Positions 7,865 to 17,186 of a DNA stretch of 64,000 bases are shown here, one piece after another. The notes beneath the pieces were generated by a model. It was not told the origin of the DNA. It saw nothing but the letters and a program-made list of their open reading frames with translations, and did no database searches. This DNA comes from CAZCZU01 sp964503475 (GTDB lineage: Bacteria > Pseudomonadota > Zetaproteobacteria > Mariprofundales > Mariprofundaceae): NCBI GenBank assembly GCA_964503475.1, contig CAZCZU010000002.1:1-64000 (forward strand), in the 5' to 3' direction. Positions within the stretch are counted from its first letter, which is position 1. Each line of letters begins with the position of its first letter. A program made the translations under genes and the position numbers.

Positions 7865-10800
7865 TGCAAGAATTGCTGAAAATGTTCCAGAAGCCGTCGA
7901 GCATTGAAGAGTTCGACGGCCTGCGGGTTGGCCTGGCGAGTCCTGAGAAGATTCGCTCGTGGTCGTACGGCGAGGTGAAGAAGCCGGAGACCATCAACTA
8001 CCGTACCTTCAAGCCGGAGCGCGACGGCCTGTTCTGTGCCAAGATCTTTGGCCCGATCAAGGATTACGAGTGTCTGTGCGGCAAGTACAAGCGTCTGAAG
8101 CATCGCGGCGTGGTCTGCGAGAAGTGCGGCGTGGAAGTGATCCAGTCGAAGGTACGTCGTGAGCGCATGGGTCATATCGACCTGGCGGCACCGGTGGCCC
8201 ATATCTGGTTCATGAAGAGCCTTCCGTCCCGCGTCGGCCTGCTGCTCGACAAGTCGCTGAAAGAGCTGGAGCGAATCCTTTACTTCGAATCCTATGTCGT
8301 GCTCGATCCGGGCCTGACCAGTCTCGACCAGTACCAGATCCTCACCGAGGAAGAGTACATCGAGGCATTCGAGGAGTATGGTGAAGAGTTCACCTGTGGC
8401 ATGGGTGCCGAAGCACTGCGTGAAATGCTGCGCGATATCGATCTGGACGAAGAGCGCCAGAGCCTGCGTGCCCAGATTGCAGCCACCAATGCCGTCACCA
8501 AGCTGACCAAGCTGACCAAGCGCCTGCAGACGGTTGAGGCGATGCTGGAGTCGGGCAACCGTCCGGAGTGGATGGTGCTGGAAGTGATTCCGGTGCTACC
8601 GCCGGAAATTCGTCCGCTGGTACCGCTTGATGGCGGTCGATTCGCGACCTCCGACCTGAACGATCTCTATCGCCGGGTGATCAACCGTAACAACCGCCTG
8701 AAGCGTCTTCTGGAGCTGAATGCGCCGGAGATCATCACCCGTAACGAGAAGCGCATGCTGCAGGAGTCGGTGGACGCCCTGTTCGATAACGAGCGTCGTT
8801 CCAAGCCGATCACCGGCAACAGCCGTCGTCCGCTGAAGTCGCTCTCCGACGTGATCAAGGGCAAGCAGGGCCGCTTCCGACAGAACCTGCTCGGTAAGCG
8901 TGTCGACTACTCCGGCCGTTCGGTCATCGTGGTCGGTCCTGAACTGAAGCTGCATCAGTGCGGTCTTCCGAAGAAGATGGCACTGGAACTGTTCAAGCCA
9001 TTTATCTACCACAAGCTGGAGCGCCGCGGTCTGGCTACGACCATCAAGGCTGCCAAGAAGCTGGTTGAGCAGGGCATCCCTGAGGTATGGGATATCCTGG
9101 CCGAGGTGATTCATGAGCACCCGGTGATGCTGAACCGTGCGCCGACGCTGCACCGCCTCGGTATCCAGGCTTTCGAGCCGATCCTGATCGAAGGCAAGGC
9201 GATCCAGCTGCATCCGCTGGTATGTACCGCCTTCAACGCCGACTTCGACGGTGACCAGATGGCTGTACACGTACCGCTTTCCATCGAGGCACAGACCGAA
9301 GCGCGTGCGCTGATGATGGCTTCGAACAATGTGCTGTCGCCGGCCACCGGTAAGCCGGTGATCGTGCCGACGCAGGATATGGTACTTGGCCTCTACTACC
9401 TGACGCGAGAGAAGCCATTCGAGCCGGGCGAAGGCATGGTATTCGCATCGCCGGAAGAGGTCCTGCGCGCCTATGACAGCGGTGTGGTGAGTATCCATTC
9501 CCGTATCCAGTGTCGTATTCGTGGTGCCCGTGAGAAGACGACTGTCGGTCGTGCTATTCTATCCACGGTACTGCCTGAGGCACTGCCGTTCTCGGCCATC
9601 AACCGTGTCCTGACCAAGAAGGAAGTCGCCGGCCTCATCGAGCGCTGTTACCGTGAGGCCGGTAACAAGGCGACCGTACTGCTGGCCGACCGCCTGAAAG
9701 TACTGGGCTACACCTATGCAACCCGTTCCGGTGCCTCGTTCGGCCTGGATGATGTGATCATCCCGGACGAGAAGCACACACTGGTCGGTGCCACCGAAGC
9801 CGAGGTCAAGGAAGTACAGTCGCAGTACCGTGATGGTCTGATCACGGCCGGCGAGCGTTACAACAAGGTAATCGACCTTTGGACGCACACCACCGAGCGC
9901 GTAGCACGTGCGATGATGGACAACCTGGCCACCGAAGAGGTGACCAGCGCCGACGGCAAGGAGAAGGAGGTGACCTCCACCTTCAACTCGGTCTACATGA
10001 TGGCCGACTCCGGTGCGCGTGGTTCTGCTCAGCAGATTCGCCAGCTGGCCGGTATGCGTGGACTGATGGCCAAGCCGGATGGCTCCATTATTGAGACGCC
10101 GATTACCTCCAACTTCCGTGAAGGTCTGTCGGTACTGCAGTACTTCATCTCGACCCACGGTGCCCGTAAGGGTCTGGCCGATACGGCACTGAAGACCGCG
10201 AACTCCGGTTACCTGACCCGTCGTCTGGTCGACGTGGCACAGGACTGCGTGATCTTCGAGCAGGACTGCGGCACCGAGCAGGGCATCACCATCTCGGCTC
10301 TGGTTGAGGGTGGTGAAGTGATCGAGCCGCTGGCTGAGCGTGTGCTGGGCCGCGTGCTGCTTGAGGCTGCCGTAGACCCGATTACCGGTGTCGAGATTGC
10401 GCCTGCCGGTGCGATGCTGAACGAGGAGCTGGTCGACAAGATCGACGACGCCGCCATCGAGCAGTTGCGTATCCGTTCGGTGCTGACCTGTGAGGCCGAG
10501 ATCGGTGTTTGTGCTACCTGTTACGGTCGCGACCTGGCCCACGGTACGCCGGTGAGCCTGGGTGAGGCAGTCGGTGTGATTGCCGCCCAGTCGATCGGTG
10601 AGCCGGGCACCCAGCTGACCATGCGTACCTTCCACGTGGGTGGTACCGCATCGCGTTCGGCCGAGAAGGCGAACGTTGAGTCGAAGTTCAGCGGCGAAGT
10701 GCAGCTGGAGCAGGAAGTGGTTGTCCGCGATACGCAGGGCAACGACATTATCATTAACCGTCATACCGAGATCGTGGTTGTCGATACCAAGGGCAAGGAG

Positions 10801-12093
10801 CTGGAGCGCCATCGTATTCCGTACGGTGCCCGTCTGCTGGCCCAGACCGGCGACAAGATCAAGGTGGGCACGATGCTGGCCGAGTGGGATCCGTACACGA
10901 TGCCGCTGATCGCCGAGGTCGATGGCCAGATTCGCTACGTCGACCTGGAAGAGGGCGACACCATGCGCGAGCAGACCGACGAAGTAACCGGTCTCTCCAA
11001 TCGTGTGGTCATCCAGCCGTCCGAGGCACGCAAGGCCACCTTGCGCCCACAGGTTCAGCTGGTGGATCCGAAGGCGCCGAAGGAAGAGCCGATCGTCATT
11101 CCGCGTACCAACGTACCGGCACGCTACTTCCTGTCACCGGGTGCGATTATCAACGTCGAGCAGGGCGTTGAGGTGAAGGCGGGTGACGTGCTGGCACGTC
11201 TGCCGCGTGAAACATCCAAGACCAAGGATATTACCGGTGGTCTGCCGCGCGTGGTCGAGCTGTTCGAAGCCCGCAAGCCGAAGAACCTCGCCTTTATTGC
11301 CGGCAGTGACGGTACGATCTCCTTCGGTAAGGATATTCGCGGCAAGCGTCGTATCTACGTCGAGCCGGATGACGGCTCCGATCCGATCGAGTACCAGATT
11401 CCGAAGGGATCGCACATCATCGTGCAGGAGGGCGATCGCGTCCGCCGCGGTGAGCGTCTGATGGAGGGCTCTCCGGCACCGCAGGATATCCTGAAGGTAC
11501 TGGGTATCGAGGCACTGTCGAACTATCTGACCGACGAAGTGCAGGAGGTTTACCGACTGCAGGGCGTGAAGATCAACGATAAGCACATCGAAGTGATTGT
11601 CCGCCAGATGATGCGCAAGGTACTGATTATCGATCCGGGTGCTTCGAGCTTTGTCGGTGGCGAGCAGGTTGAACGCAAGCATGTGCTGGGCGTCAACCGC
11701 AAGCTGGAAGAAGAGGGCAAGCCGCCGATTCGCTTCGAGCCGGTACTGCTGGGTATCACCAAGTCGTCGCTGAATACCGAGTCGTTCATCTCGGCAGCAT
11801 CCTTCCAGGAGACGACGCGTGTGATCACCGAGGCGGCTCTGGCCGGCAAGGTCGACTGGCTGCAGGGCCTGAAGGAGAACGTGATTCTCGGTCGCCTGCT
11901 TCCGGCAGGTACCGGTTACGCCATGCGCAACGTGCCGCATCCGGCCAGCGAGATCGAAGCGGAGGAAGCCAAGGCAGCAGCCGAAGCCGCCGAGGCGGAG
12001 ATCGATGCCGAGGTCCGCGCCGAGATGGAGGGGAACATCGTCTATGACGAGGGTGAATCTCCGGATAGCGGTGATGCGGAAGAGGCCGCATAA
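7864..12093 (+). CDS. rpoC: DNA-directed RNA polymerase subunit beta'
   Basis: A 1409-residue beta' subunit. The N-terminal zinc-binding Cys set (CLCGKYKRLKHRGVVCEKC, about 70-88) and the catalytic metal loop NADFDGD (about residues 460-466) are intact, as are the trigger-loop region and the second zinc site (CEAEIGVC...CYGRDLA). The ATG at 7864 is preferred to the GTG three bases earlier because it gives the usual stop/start overlap with rpoB. The C-terminus is an acidic, Ala/Glu-rich tail. A strong terminator follows within a few bases. Confidence 0.99.
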   Translation: MQELLKMFQKPSSIEEFDGLRVGLASPEKIRSWSYGEVKKPETINYRTFKPERDGLFCAKIFGPIKDYECLCGKYKRLKHRGVVCEKCGVEVIQSKVRRERMGHIDLAAPVAHIWFMKSLPSRVGLLLDKSLKELERILYFESYVVLDPGLTSLDQYQILTEEEYIEAFEEYGEEFTCGMGAEALREMLRDIDLDEERQSLRAQIAATNAVTKLTKLTKRLQTVEAMLESGNRPEWMVLEVIPVLPPEIRPLVPLDGGRFATSDLNDLYRRVINRNNRLKRLLELNAPEIITRNEKRMLQESVDALFDNERRSKPITGNSRRPLKSLSDVIKGKQGRFRQNLLGKRVDYSGRSVIVVGPELKLHQCGLPKKMALELFKPFIYHKLERRGLATTIKAAKKLVEQGIPEVWDILAEVIHEHPVMLNRAPTLHRLGIQAFEPILIEGKAIQLHPLVCTAFNADFDGDQMAVHVPLSIEAQTEARALMMASNNVLSPATGKPVIVPTQDMVLGLYYLTREKPFEPGEGMVFASPEEVLRAYDSGVVSIHSRIQCRIRGAREKTTVGRAILSTVLPEALPFSAINRVLTKKEVAGLIERCYREAGNKATVLLADRLKVLGYTYATRSGASFGLDDVIIPDEKHTLVGATEAEVKEVQSQYRDGLITAGERYNKVIDLWTHTTERVARAMMDNLATEEVTSADGKEKEVTSTFNSVYMMADSGARGSAQQIRQLAGMRGLMAKPDGSIIETPITSNFREGLSVLQYFISTHGARKGLADTALKTANSGYLTRRLVDVAQDCVIFEQDCGTEQGITISALVEGGEVIEPLAERVLGRVLLEAAVDPITGVEIAPAGAMLNEELVDKIDDAAIEQLRIRSVLTCEAEIGVCATCYGRDLAHGTPVSLGEAVGVIAAQSIGEPGTQLTMRTFHVGGTASRSAEKANVESKFSGEVQLEQEVVVRDTQGNDIIINRHTEIVVVDTKGKELERHRIPYGARLLAQTGDKIKVGTMLAEWDPYTMPLIAEVDGQIRYVDLEEGDTMREQTDEVTGLSNRVVIQPSEARKATLRPQVQLVDPKAPKEEPIVIPRTNVPARYFLSPGAIINVEQGVEVKAGDVLARLPRETSKTKDITGGLPRVVELFEARKPKNLAFIAGSDGTISFGKDIRGKRRIYVEPDDGSDPIEYQIPKGSHIIVQEGDRVRRGERLMEGSPAPQDILKVLGIEALSNYLTDEVQEVYRLQGVKINDKHIEVIVRQMMRKVLIIDPGASSFVGGEQVERKHVLGVNRKLEEEGKPPIRFEPVLLGITKSSLNTESFISAASFQETTRVITEAALAGKVDWLQGLKENVILGRLLPAGTGYAMRNVPHPASEIEAEEAKAAAEAAEAEIDAEVRAEMEGNIVYDEGESPDSGDAEEAA

Positions 12094-12095
12094 TG

Positions 12096-12128
12096 AAAAA
12101 GAGGCGCCTTTAAGGCGCCTCTTTTTTT
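12096..12128 (+). terminator. Intrinsic terminator after rpoC
   Basis: GAGGCGCC (12101-12108) pairs with GGCGCCTC (12114-12121), followed by seven Ts, and an A-run lies on the upstream side so the stem can extend. It is a textbook terminator that ends the rpo operon. Confidence 0.95.
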
Positions 12129-12195
12129 GCTATGCTGTACACCATGTTCCGATTACGACGGAGCATCGAGTCGTGAAACGGAACAGGAGGTTGGC

Positions 12196-12906
12196 ATGAA
12201 ACGAAGTCTATTCATCACAACAATCGTGGGCCTGATAGTGCTGGCGGGTTGTGAACAGAAGGAAGACAAGATTATTTCACCGGAAGCCCAGGCACCGCAG
12301 ACCGCTGAGGAGACCCAGCAGCCGGCGCGTCTGGATACGGCGATGAAAAGCTCGCAGGAATCGGCTTCCGCTGTCGATCAGTCCAGAATGACCAGTGAAA
12401 GCGGCATGAAACAGGCGACCACCGCCATGACAAAGCAGGCGGAAGCGACCGTAAAAGCCGAAGCGGAAACTGCGACCAAAGTGGCAACGGCCAGCGCGGA
12501 ACAAAATCTCACCGAGCAGGCGAAGCCTGTTCCGGTAACCAAAGAGAGTGCCACGGCTGCGACCAGGCCGACAACGACCGAGACGGCAACGACCGCAACC
12601 AAGCCGGTTGAGGCGGCCATGTCAGGAGGCGGCGATGCAGCCAAAGGTGCCGTACTGGCAAAGAAACGCTGCTCCATGTGCCACAACTTCGACTCCACGA
12701 AACGGAAAGTCGGGCCGGGCCTGAAAGGCGTCTACGGTCGGGCTCCGTCGATTACGGATGTTCCGTTCGCCAAGTGGGATGCGGCAGCCCTGGACAAATG
12801 GCTGACGAAACCCAAAGCGGTGAAAAAGAATACCAAGATGGCATTCCCCGGCTTCCCGAACAAGGCTGATCGGGATGATGTCATTGCCTTCCTGAAGACC
12901 CTGTAA
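12196..12906 (+). CDS. c-type cytochrome lipoprotein (monohaem, cytochrome c550-like)
   Basis: A 236-residue lipoprotein. The signal peptide ends in lipobox LAGC (Cys19), so the mature protein should be membrane-anchored in the periplasm. Residues 20-145 form a long, low-complexity linker rich in Ala, Thr, Glu and Lys. The C-terminal 90 residues are a class I cytochrome c: CSMCH haem site (C159, C162, H163), a KVGPGLKGVYGR segment, and Met215 in KMAFPG as likely sixth ligand. AGGAGG stands six bases before the ATG, which fixes the start over an upstream in-frame ATG. A periplasmic electron-carrier role is inferred; the partner is not visible here. Confidence 0.88.
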   Translation: MKRSLFITTIVGLIVLAGCEQKEDKIISPEAQAPQTAEETQQPARLDTAMKSSQESASAVDQSRMTSESGMKQATTAMTKQAEATVKAEAETATKVATASAEQNLTEQAKPVPVTKESATAATRPTTTETATTATKPVEAAMSGGGDAAKGAVLAKKRCSMCHNFDSTKRKVGPGLKGVYGRAPSITDVPFAKWDAAALDKWLTKPKAVKKNTKMAFPGFPNKADRDDVIAFLKTL

Positions 12907-12907
12907 C

Positions 12908-13291
12908 GTGCGTATTCTTCATACCATGCTTCGGGTCGGTGATCTGGAGCGTTCCATCGCCTTCTATACAGAAGTGCTCGGCATGAAGCTGCTCCGTCGG
13001 AAAGATTATCCCGGTGGGCGCTTCACGCTGGCCTTTGTTGGCTACGGTGAGGAGTCCGAGACGGCTGTGATTGAGCTGACCCATAACTGGGATACGGGTA
13101 GCTACGACCTGGGCGATGGCTTCGGCCATGTGGCTATCGGAGTGGACGATATCCAGGCCACCTGCGACAGAATTCGTGAAGGTGGTGGCACGATTACCCG
13201 GGAGCCGGGACCAATGAAGCATGGCACTACGGTAATTGCGTTTGTCAGAGATCCGGATGGATATGCGATTGAGTTGATCGAGATGCAATAG
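12908..13291 (+). CDS. gloA: Lactoylglutathione lyase (glyoxalase I)
   Basis: A 127-residue enzyme that converts the hemithioacetal of methylglyoxal and glutathione to S-lactoylglutathione. All four metal ligands of the short, nickel-type class are present at the E. coli positions: H5, E56, H74 and E122. The opening MRILHTMLRVGDLERSIAFY is nearly the E. coli sequence, supporting the GTG start, which lies one base after the cytochrome stop and implies translational coupling. The gene implies glutathione use in this organism. Confidence 0.96.
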   Translation: MRILHTMLRVGDLERSIAFYTEVLGMKLLRRKDYPGGRFTLAFVGYGEESETAVIELTHNWDTGSYDLGDGFGHVAIGVDDIQATCDRIREGGGTITREPGPMKHGTTVIAFVRDPDGYAIELIEMQ

Positions 13292-13297
13292 CCGTAA

Positions 13298-13385
13298 GGT
13301 TGAGGTAAAGCATCGGAAACGATCTTCTGCCCTGGAAAAATAGAATTTTGAAGAGTTAAACGTTGAGCTGCGACTGACCTCAACC
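13298..13385. repeat. Spaced inverted repeat between convergent genes
   Basis: GGTTGAGGT (13298-13306) and its exact complement ACCTCAACC (13377-13385) bracket the gap between gloA and the convergent membrane protein gene. No T-run or classical terminator is seen. It may help end both transcripts; chance is possible for nine bases. Confidence 0.3.
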
Positions 13386-13400
13386 GAGATGGACAGACGC

Positions 13401-13730
13401 TTACTGATTCCGGAAACGGTGAGAGGCCACTGCAAGTACAATCAGGGTGAGGACAAGGGTCCAGGGGATGCCAACGGCTATGACGATAAGCAGGGAGTGC
13501 TGAAAAGCAGAAGAGATAAGCCTGGTACCACTCAGTTCCTCAATCACAGCGCAGAGAAGAAACATGGCTGCGTAAAGTGTGACCGGCGTGATGCCCCAAC
13601 GCAGGAACAGCAGTGCGGTGATGGTCGGAACAGGCTGCGGCATAGGCGGGCGATACAGGTAGTGGAAGAAAAAGGTGAGCGGGATCAGCAAGAGCGCCGC
13701 ATATGCGAAATAGATCAGGAACGTAGACAT
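13401..13730 (-). CDS. Small membrane protein of unknown function
   Basis: A 109-residue protein not recognised as a named family. It has three hydrophobic stretches (about 4-25, 36-62 and 76-102), so probably three membrane helices, and a short basic tail (SHRFRNQ). It is last in the minus-strand run srkA-slyX-orf, 56 bases after slyX, and may be co-transcribed with it. Real coding is supported by the hydrophobic pattern and conserved spacing; function is unknown. Confidence 0.6.
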   Translation of the reverse strand: MSTFLIYFAYAALLLIPLTFFFHYLYRPPMPQPVPTITALLFLRWGITPVTLYAAMFLLCAVIEELSGTRLISSAFQHSLLIVIAVGIPWTLVLTLIVLAVASHRFRNQ

Positions 13731-13786
13731 CGAGAAAGACGGTACCAGATGCCAGGCAACGGATAAACGAACGGCGCAGGTCGATA

Positions 13787-13996
13787 TCAGTAGTGAGGCG
13801 GCGGAGCCTCCTCGTCCGGACGGGCAAGCCCGGAAGAGTGAGTGCTTTTGAGATGGTCGCGCACACGAACAAGTTGCTGCTGCAGGGCATCGATCTGACG
13901 CTGCTGGCTGACGATGACATCATTCAGTTCCTGAATCATATGATCCTGATAGGAGATCTTCGTCTCAAGCTCGATCATGCGATGCTCTAAATCCAT
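13787..13996 (-). CDS. slyX: SlyX family protein
   Basis: A 69-residue protein. The first 50 residues form a predicted coiled coil (LEHRMIELETKISYQDHMIQELNDVI), and the tail ends in the family's typical P-P-P-H-Y (APPPHY). The function of SlyX is not established. Its first 10 bases overlap the end of srkA, so the two are translationally linked. Confidence 0.9.
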   Translation of the reverse strand: MDLEHRMIELETKISYQDHMIQELNDVIVSQQRQIDALQQQLVRVRDHLKSTHSSGLARPDEEAPPPHY

Positions 13997-15006
13997 TGCA
14001 AAGGCTCCTCATGCAGGGCGGCAGCCTGCTCTTTCAGGGCAAGAATATGCTCCTGCCAGTAATGCTGGCTGTTAAACCAGGGAAATGCGTGCCGGAAAAC
14101 GGGATCATCCCAGCGGCGGGCAAGCCAGGCAGCATAATGCATCATACGCAGGGTTCGAAGCGGCTCGATCAGGCGCAGCTCGGTTGTATCAAAATCATGA
14201 AACCGGGTGTAGGCGGTGAGCAGGGTATCGATTCCGTGCATCATCTGGGCCCGATCACCGGAAAGAAACATCCACAAATCCTGTATTGCAGGGCCCATGC
14301 GGGCATCGTCGAAGTCGAGAATATAAGGCCCGCCGATATCGTCCTGCAGCCCTGCCTTCCAAAGGATGTTTCCGGGGTGCGCATCGCCTTGCAGGCGGAT
14401 GTGTTGCGGCCGTACCGCGGCGAAAATATCGTCGATGGTATCAAGCAGCTCTTCGCCGAGACGCTCGTAGGCCGGCTCAAGTTCAGGGGGCAGAAAGCCC
14501 TGCTCAAGCAGATATTCATAGGAGTCATCGCCAAAGCTGCTGATATCAAGGATTGGCCGATGAGTAAACGGGCGGACAGAGCCCAGGGCATGAATACGGC
14601 CAAGGAAGCGGCCGAGTTGTTCCAGTTGCCTGCTGTCCTCGAGATCCGGTGCACGACCTGCGCGTAAAGGGTAGAGGGCAAAGCGGAAATCATGGAAACG
14701 GTGCAGGGTGTTAGCATCGATGGTCAGTGGCGGCACCACAGGGATATCGAGCGATTCAAGTTCGATAGTAAAGGCATGCTCTTCCTGGATGGCCGCATCG
14801 GGCCAGCGATTGGGCCGATAGAACTTAGCGACAATCGAATCCTGACCGGAGACAGGCTGCTCGACACCGACCTGGTAGACACGATTTTCGTAGCTGTTCA
14901 GGGCAAGCTGGTAACCGTTGCAGCGAAAACCGAGGCTCTCGACAGCCTGCAGTACCTGCTCGGGGCCGAGGTTATAAAAGGAGTCGGTTGAAATGGAAGT
15001 GGACAC
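13987..15006 (-). CDS. srkA: Stress response kinase A (SrkA/YihE)
   Basis: A 339-residue aminoglycoside-phosphotransferase-fold Ser/Thr kinase. The catalytic loop GDAHPGNILW and the metal-binding ILDFDDARMGP motif are intact, and the N-terminal nucleotide lobe carries SYENRVYQVG. In E. coli, SrkA protects against Cpx-linked and oxidative stress death. Here it is not next to the cpx-like genes but sits behind tlyA with a 48-base gap and overlaps slyX. Confidence 0.92.
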   Translation of the reverse strand: MSTSISTDSFYNLGPEQVLQAVESLGFRCNGYQLALNSYENRVYQVGVEQPVSGQDSIVAKFYRPNRWPDAAIQEEHAFTIELESLDIPVVPPLTIDANTLHRFHDFRFALYPLRAGRAPDLEDSRQLEQLGRFLGRIHALGSVRPFTHRPILDISSFGDDSYEYLLEQGFLPPELEPAYERLGEELLDTIDDIFAAVRPQHIRLQGDAHPGNILWKAGLQDDIGGPYILDFDDARMGPAIQDLWMFLSGDRAQMMHGIDTLLTAYTRFHDFDTTELRLIEPLRTLRMMHYAAWLARRWDDPVFRHAFPWFNSQHYWQEHILALKEQAAALHEEPLQWI

Positions 15007-15054
15007 GATTGAACGCTAGTGGGGGAGAAGGGCGCAGGGAATCAAAGCGACAGA

Positions 15055-15804
15055 TCAGGCGCGGCGTTCGATGCCGAGCAGGTACTCGACATTGCCCTTG
15101 GGACCATGAATCGGGGACTCCGTAACACCGAGAATCTTCGCACCCGGAAGCTCTTCAGCCATGGCCACGACCTTATCAATCGCCTCCTTGCGAGCCTCTT
15201 CGTCCCTTACCACTCCCTTGACCAGAAGCTTGGGGCCGACCTCGAATTGCGGTTTGATCAGAGCCGTGCACCAGCCCCCCGGTTTGAGGAAAGGCCAGGC
15301 AAACGGGAGCACGCGGTCGAGCGAGATGAACGAGGTATCCATGACCAGGGCATCGACATGCTCGGGCACGATGTCGTATGTCAGGTCTTTCACGTGAGTC
15401 TTCTCAAGGTTGATTACCCGTTCGTCATTGCGTAGCTGGTAATGCAACTGGCTATGCCCCACATCGACGGCGTAAACCTTGATGGCGCCGTTTTGCAGCA
15501 GGCAGTCGGTAAAGCCGCCGGTGGAAGCGCCGATATCGAGGCAGATGCTTCCGCGTGGATCAAAATGGAAATGCTCAAGGGCCGCGACGAGCTTGAGGCC
15601 ACCCCGGGATACATAGCGCAGGGGTTCACGAACTACAATCTCGACATTGCCGCGGTACTGATGCCCGGGTTTGTCCGCCTTCTGACCATCGACATAGACC
15701 AGCCCTGCCATGATGAGGCGCTGGGCTTTATTGCCGGAGTCTGCCAGACCGTGTTCGGTCAGCAGGTGATCAAGACGCTGTTTTTTTGCTTTGGTAGCGG
15801 TCAA
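15055..15804 (-). CDS. tlyA: TlyA family rRNA (cytidine-2'-O)-methyltransferase
   Basis: A 249-residue protein if started at TTG 15804. An N-terminal S4 RNA-binding domain (RLDHLLTEHGLADSGNKAQRLIMAGLVYVDGQ) is followed by an FtsJ/RrmJ-type SAM domain with DIGASTGGFTDCLLQNGA and the downstream VMDTSFISL. TlyA enzymes methylate 16S and 23S rRNA; some are annotated as hemolysin A. The only in-frame ATGs lie well inside the preceding protease gene and would add non-family residues, so the TTG (giving MTATKAKKQRLDHLL, 35 bases of overlap) is my choice; no strong ribosome binding site precedes it. Confidence 0.88.
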   Translation of the reverse strand: MTATKAKKQRLDHLLTEHGLADSGNKAQRLIMAGLVYVDGQKADKPGHQYRGNVEIVVREPLRYVSRGGLKLVAALEHFHFDPRGSICLDIGASTGGFTDCLLQNGAIKVYAVDVGHSQLHYQLRNDERVINLEKTHVKDLTYDIVPEHVDALVMDTSFISLDRVLPFAWPFLKPGGWCTALIKPQFEVGPKLLVKGVVRDEEARKEAIDKVVAMAEELPGAKILGVTESPIHGPKGNVEYLLGIERRA

Positions 15805-16645
15805 ATCGTTGGCCGAGGCGGATGCCGGTCGGCGGCTCCAGATGCAGTTTGCGTTCATTGACATGCAGATGACGAATCCGGTCCTGCGGATTGGGGTGGG
15901 TCTTGCTGAGCACTTTGGTGCGGCCGGCCTTGCGGCGGGCATCGAGCAGTTTCAGAAGGTCAAACATGGCCGGGTAATCATAACCCAGGCGATCAAGATA
16001 GACGATGGCCTTCGTATCCGAGTCATATTCGTCACTCTTTTTGAGTCCGTTGAACAGGGCATCGGTTGCAAAGTCGGTCATCTTGTCGAATAGCGGCCCG
16101 GCACTCTTGGCAAAGGCATCGGCAACCGCCTCCTTACCGACCTGCATCACGCGTGACTGTTGCAGGGCCTTGATAATGTGGCGCTCGGTGACATGGGCGA
16201 TTTCATGCGCCAGCACGGCAGCAAGCTCCGCTTCGTCATGCACCGTGTTCAGCAGTCCGCGCGTCACAAAGATGTAGCCGCCGGGGGCGGCATAGGCGTT
16301 GACGTCATCGGTATCGAGAATGGCAAAGTGATAGCCGAGCTGAGGTCGATCGGAGTGCTGGGCCAGGGCCGTGCCGATCAGATTCAGGTAATAGGTCTGA
16401 TAAGGCATGTCGGCAATACCGTATTTGCCGATGACCTTGGCTGCCACGCCACGCCCCAGCTTCTTCTCCTCGGCATCGGAGATCGGAATGAGGGCGCTGA
16501 CAAAGCGGAAGGCCTGTTCGATACGCTTGATACGTTTGGCATCATCGCTGTTCTGGCTTTGACTGCCCAGCACAGCCCCGAGGTCAAAGGCATAGGCAGG
16601 CAGGGAAAAGCTGCAAAGCAGAAGCGTGAGAAACAGACGCAACAT
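15770..16645 (-). CDS. M48 family metalloprotease, secreted
   Basis: A 291-residue protein. A signal peptide (MLRLFLTLLLCSFSLPAYA) is followed by an M48 catalytic domain with LAHEIAHVTERH, where HEIAH supplies two zinc ligands, and a downstream DSDTKAIVYL that probably supplies the third acidic ligand. It resembles the periplasmic BepA/LoiP-like proteases that handle outer-membrane proteins, but without BepA's TPR tail. The ATG at 16645 overlaps the stop of the preceding SH3 gene by one base (TGATG). Confidence 0.85.
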   Translation of the reverse strand: MLRLFLTLLLCSFSLPAYAFDLGAVLGSQSQNSDDAKRIKRIEQAFRFVSALIPISDAEEKKLGRGVAAKVIGKYGIADMPYQTYYLNLIGTALAQHSDRPQLGYHFAILDTDDVNAYAAPGGYIFVTRGLLNTVHDEAELAAVLAHEIAHVTERHIIKALQQSRVMQVGKEAVADAFAKSAGPLFDKMTDFATDALFNGLKKSDEYDSDTKAIVYLDRLGYDYPAMFDLLKLLDARRKAGRTKVLSKTHPNPQDRIRHLHVNERKLHLEPPTGIRLGQRFDRYQSKKTAS

Positions 16646-17154
16646 CACGGGTTCAGGTCCCCGTCGCGGATAAACTTGTCCACCTCCTTTTGCGAGACAG
16701 AAAGCGTATCCATCCATTTGACGGCAGAGGTGTTGCCACGGCCGCCGGCCCTGGCGGTGGTCTCTTCATCCAGGCCACGCACGCCAAGCACAGCCGTCTT
16801 TTCATTGTTGCTGGTGCGCCCATAGCCAAACATGGAGGCAAAGCCGGAGAAAAAGGAAGAGCTTTTGCGCGAGGCAGTCGAGGGCTGATAGCGCTGCCGG
16901 ATGGCTCCGGCAGTCACCCACCCACGTACAGACGGGCTGATGCCGGATGATTCGATGCGCCACCAGGTGCGCTGCTTGTCGACAACTCTGACCACGGTCA
17001 GGCGCTTAAGGTGAGCTATTTTATCGGCACGACTGTCAGGACGATTATAGATATCGGCCCCGTCTCTGGGGCCGATGTAATACTCAGCTTCGGCAGCCAT
17101 GGCTGGAGCGGCAAGCAGGCACAGGCAAAACAGGGCCGATATGATGCGCAGCAT
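16645..17154 (-). CDS. Secreted bacterial SH3-domain protein
   Basis: A 169-residue protein. A signal peptide (MLRIISALFCLCLLAAPAMA) precedes a bacterial SH3-like domain at about 22-90 (YYIGPRDGADIYNRPDSRADKIAHLKRLTVVRV, then WWRIESSG and GWVTAGAI). The rest is low-complexity, with YQPSTASRKSSSFFSGF, and no other motif. Such domains often bind peptidoglycan. Coupling to the M48 protease suggests the pair works together in the periplasm (inference). Confidence 0.75.
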   Translation of the reverse strand: MLRIISALFCLCLLAAPAMAAEAEYYIGPRDGADIYNRPDSRADKIAHLKRLTVVRVVDKQRTWWRIESSGISPSVRGWVTAGAIRQRYQPSTASRKSSSFFSGFASMFGYGRTSNNEKTAVLGVRGLDEETTARAGGRGNTSAVKWMDTLSVSQKEVDKFIRDGDLNP

Positions 17155-17186
17155 GGTTTTAATTAAAGATGCGCGCGAAAGGGGTG

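Noticed and set aside
3716..11940. Several long open frames on the minus strand opposite rpoB and rpoC
   Set aside because: They follow the codon bias of the true genes, have low-complexity His/Leu/Arg-rich translations and no family resemblance; they are mirror frames.
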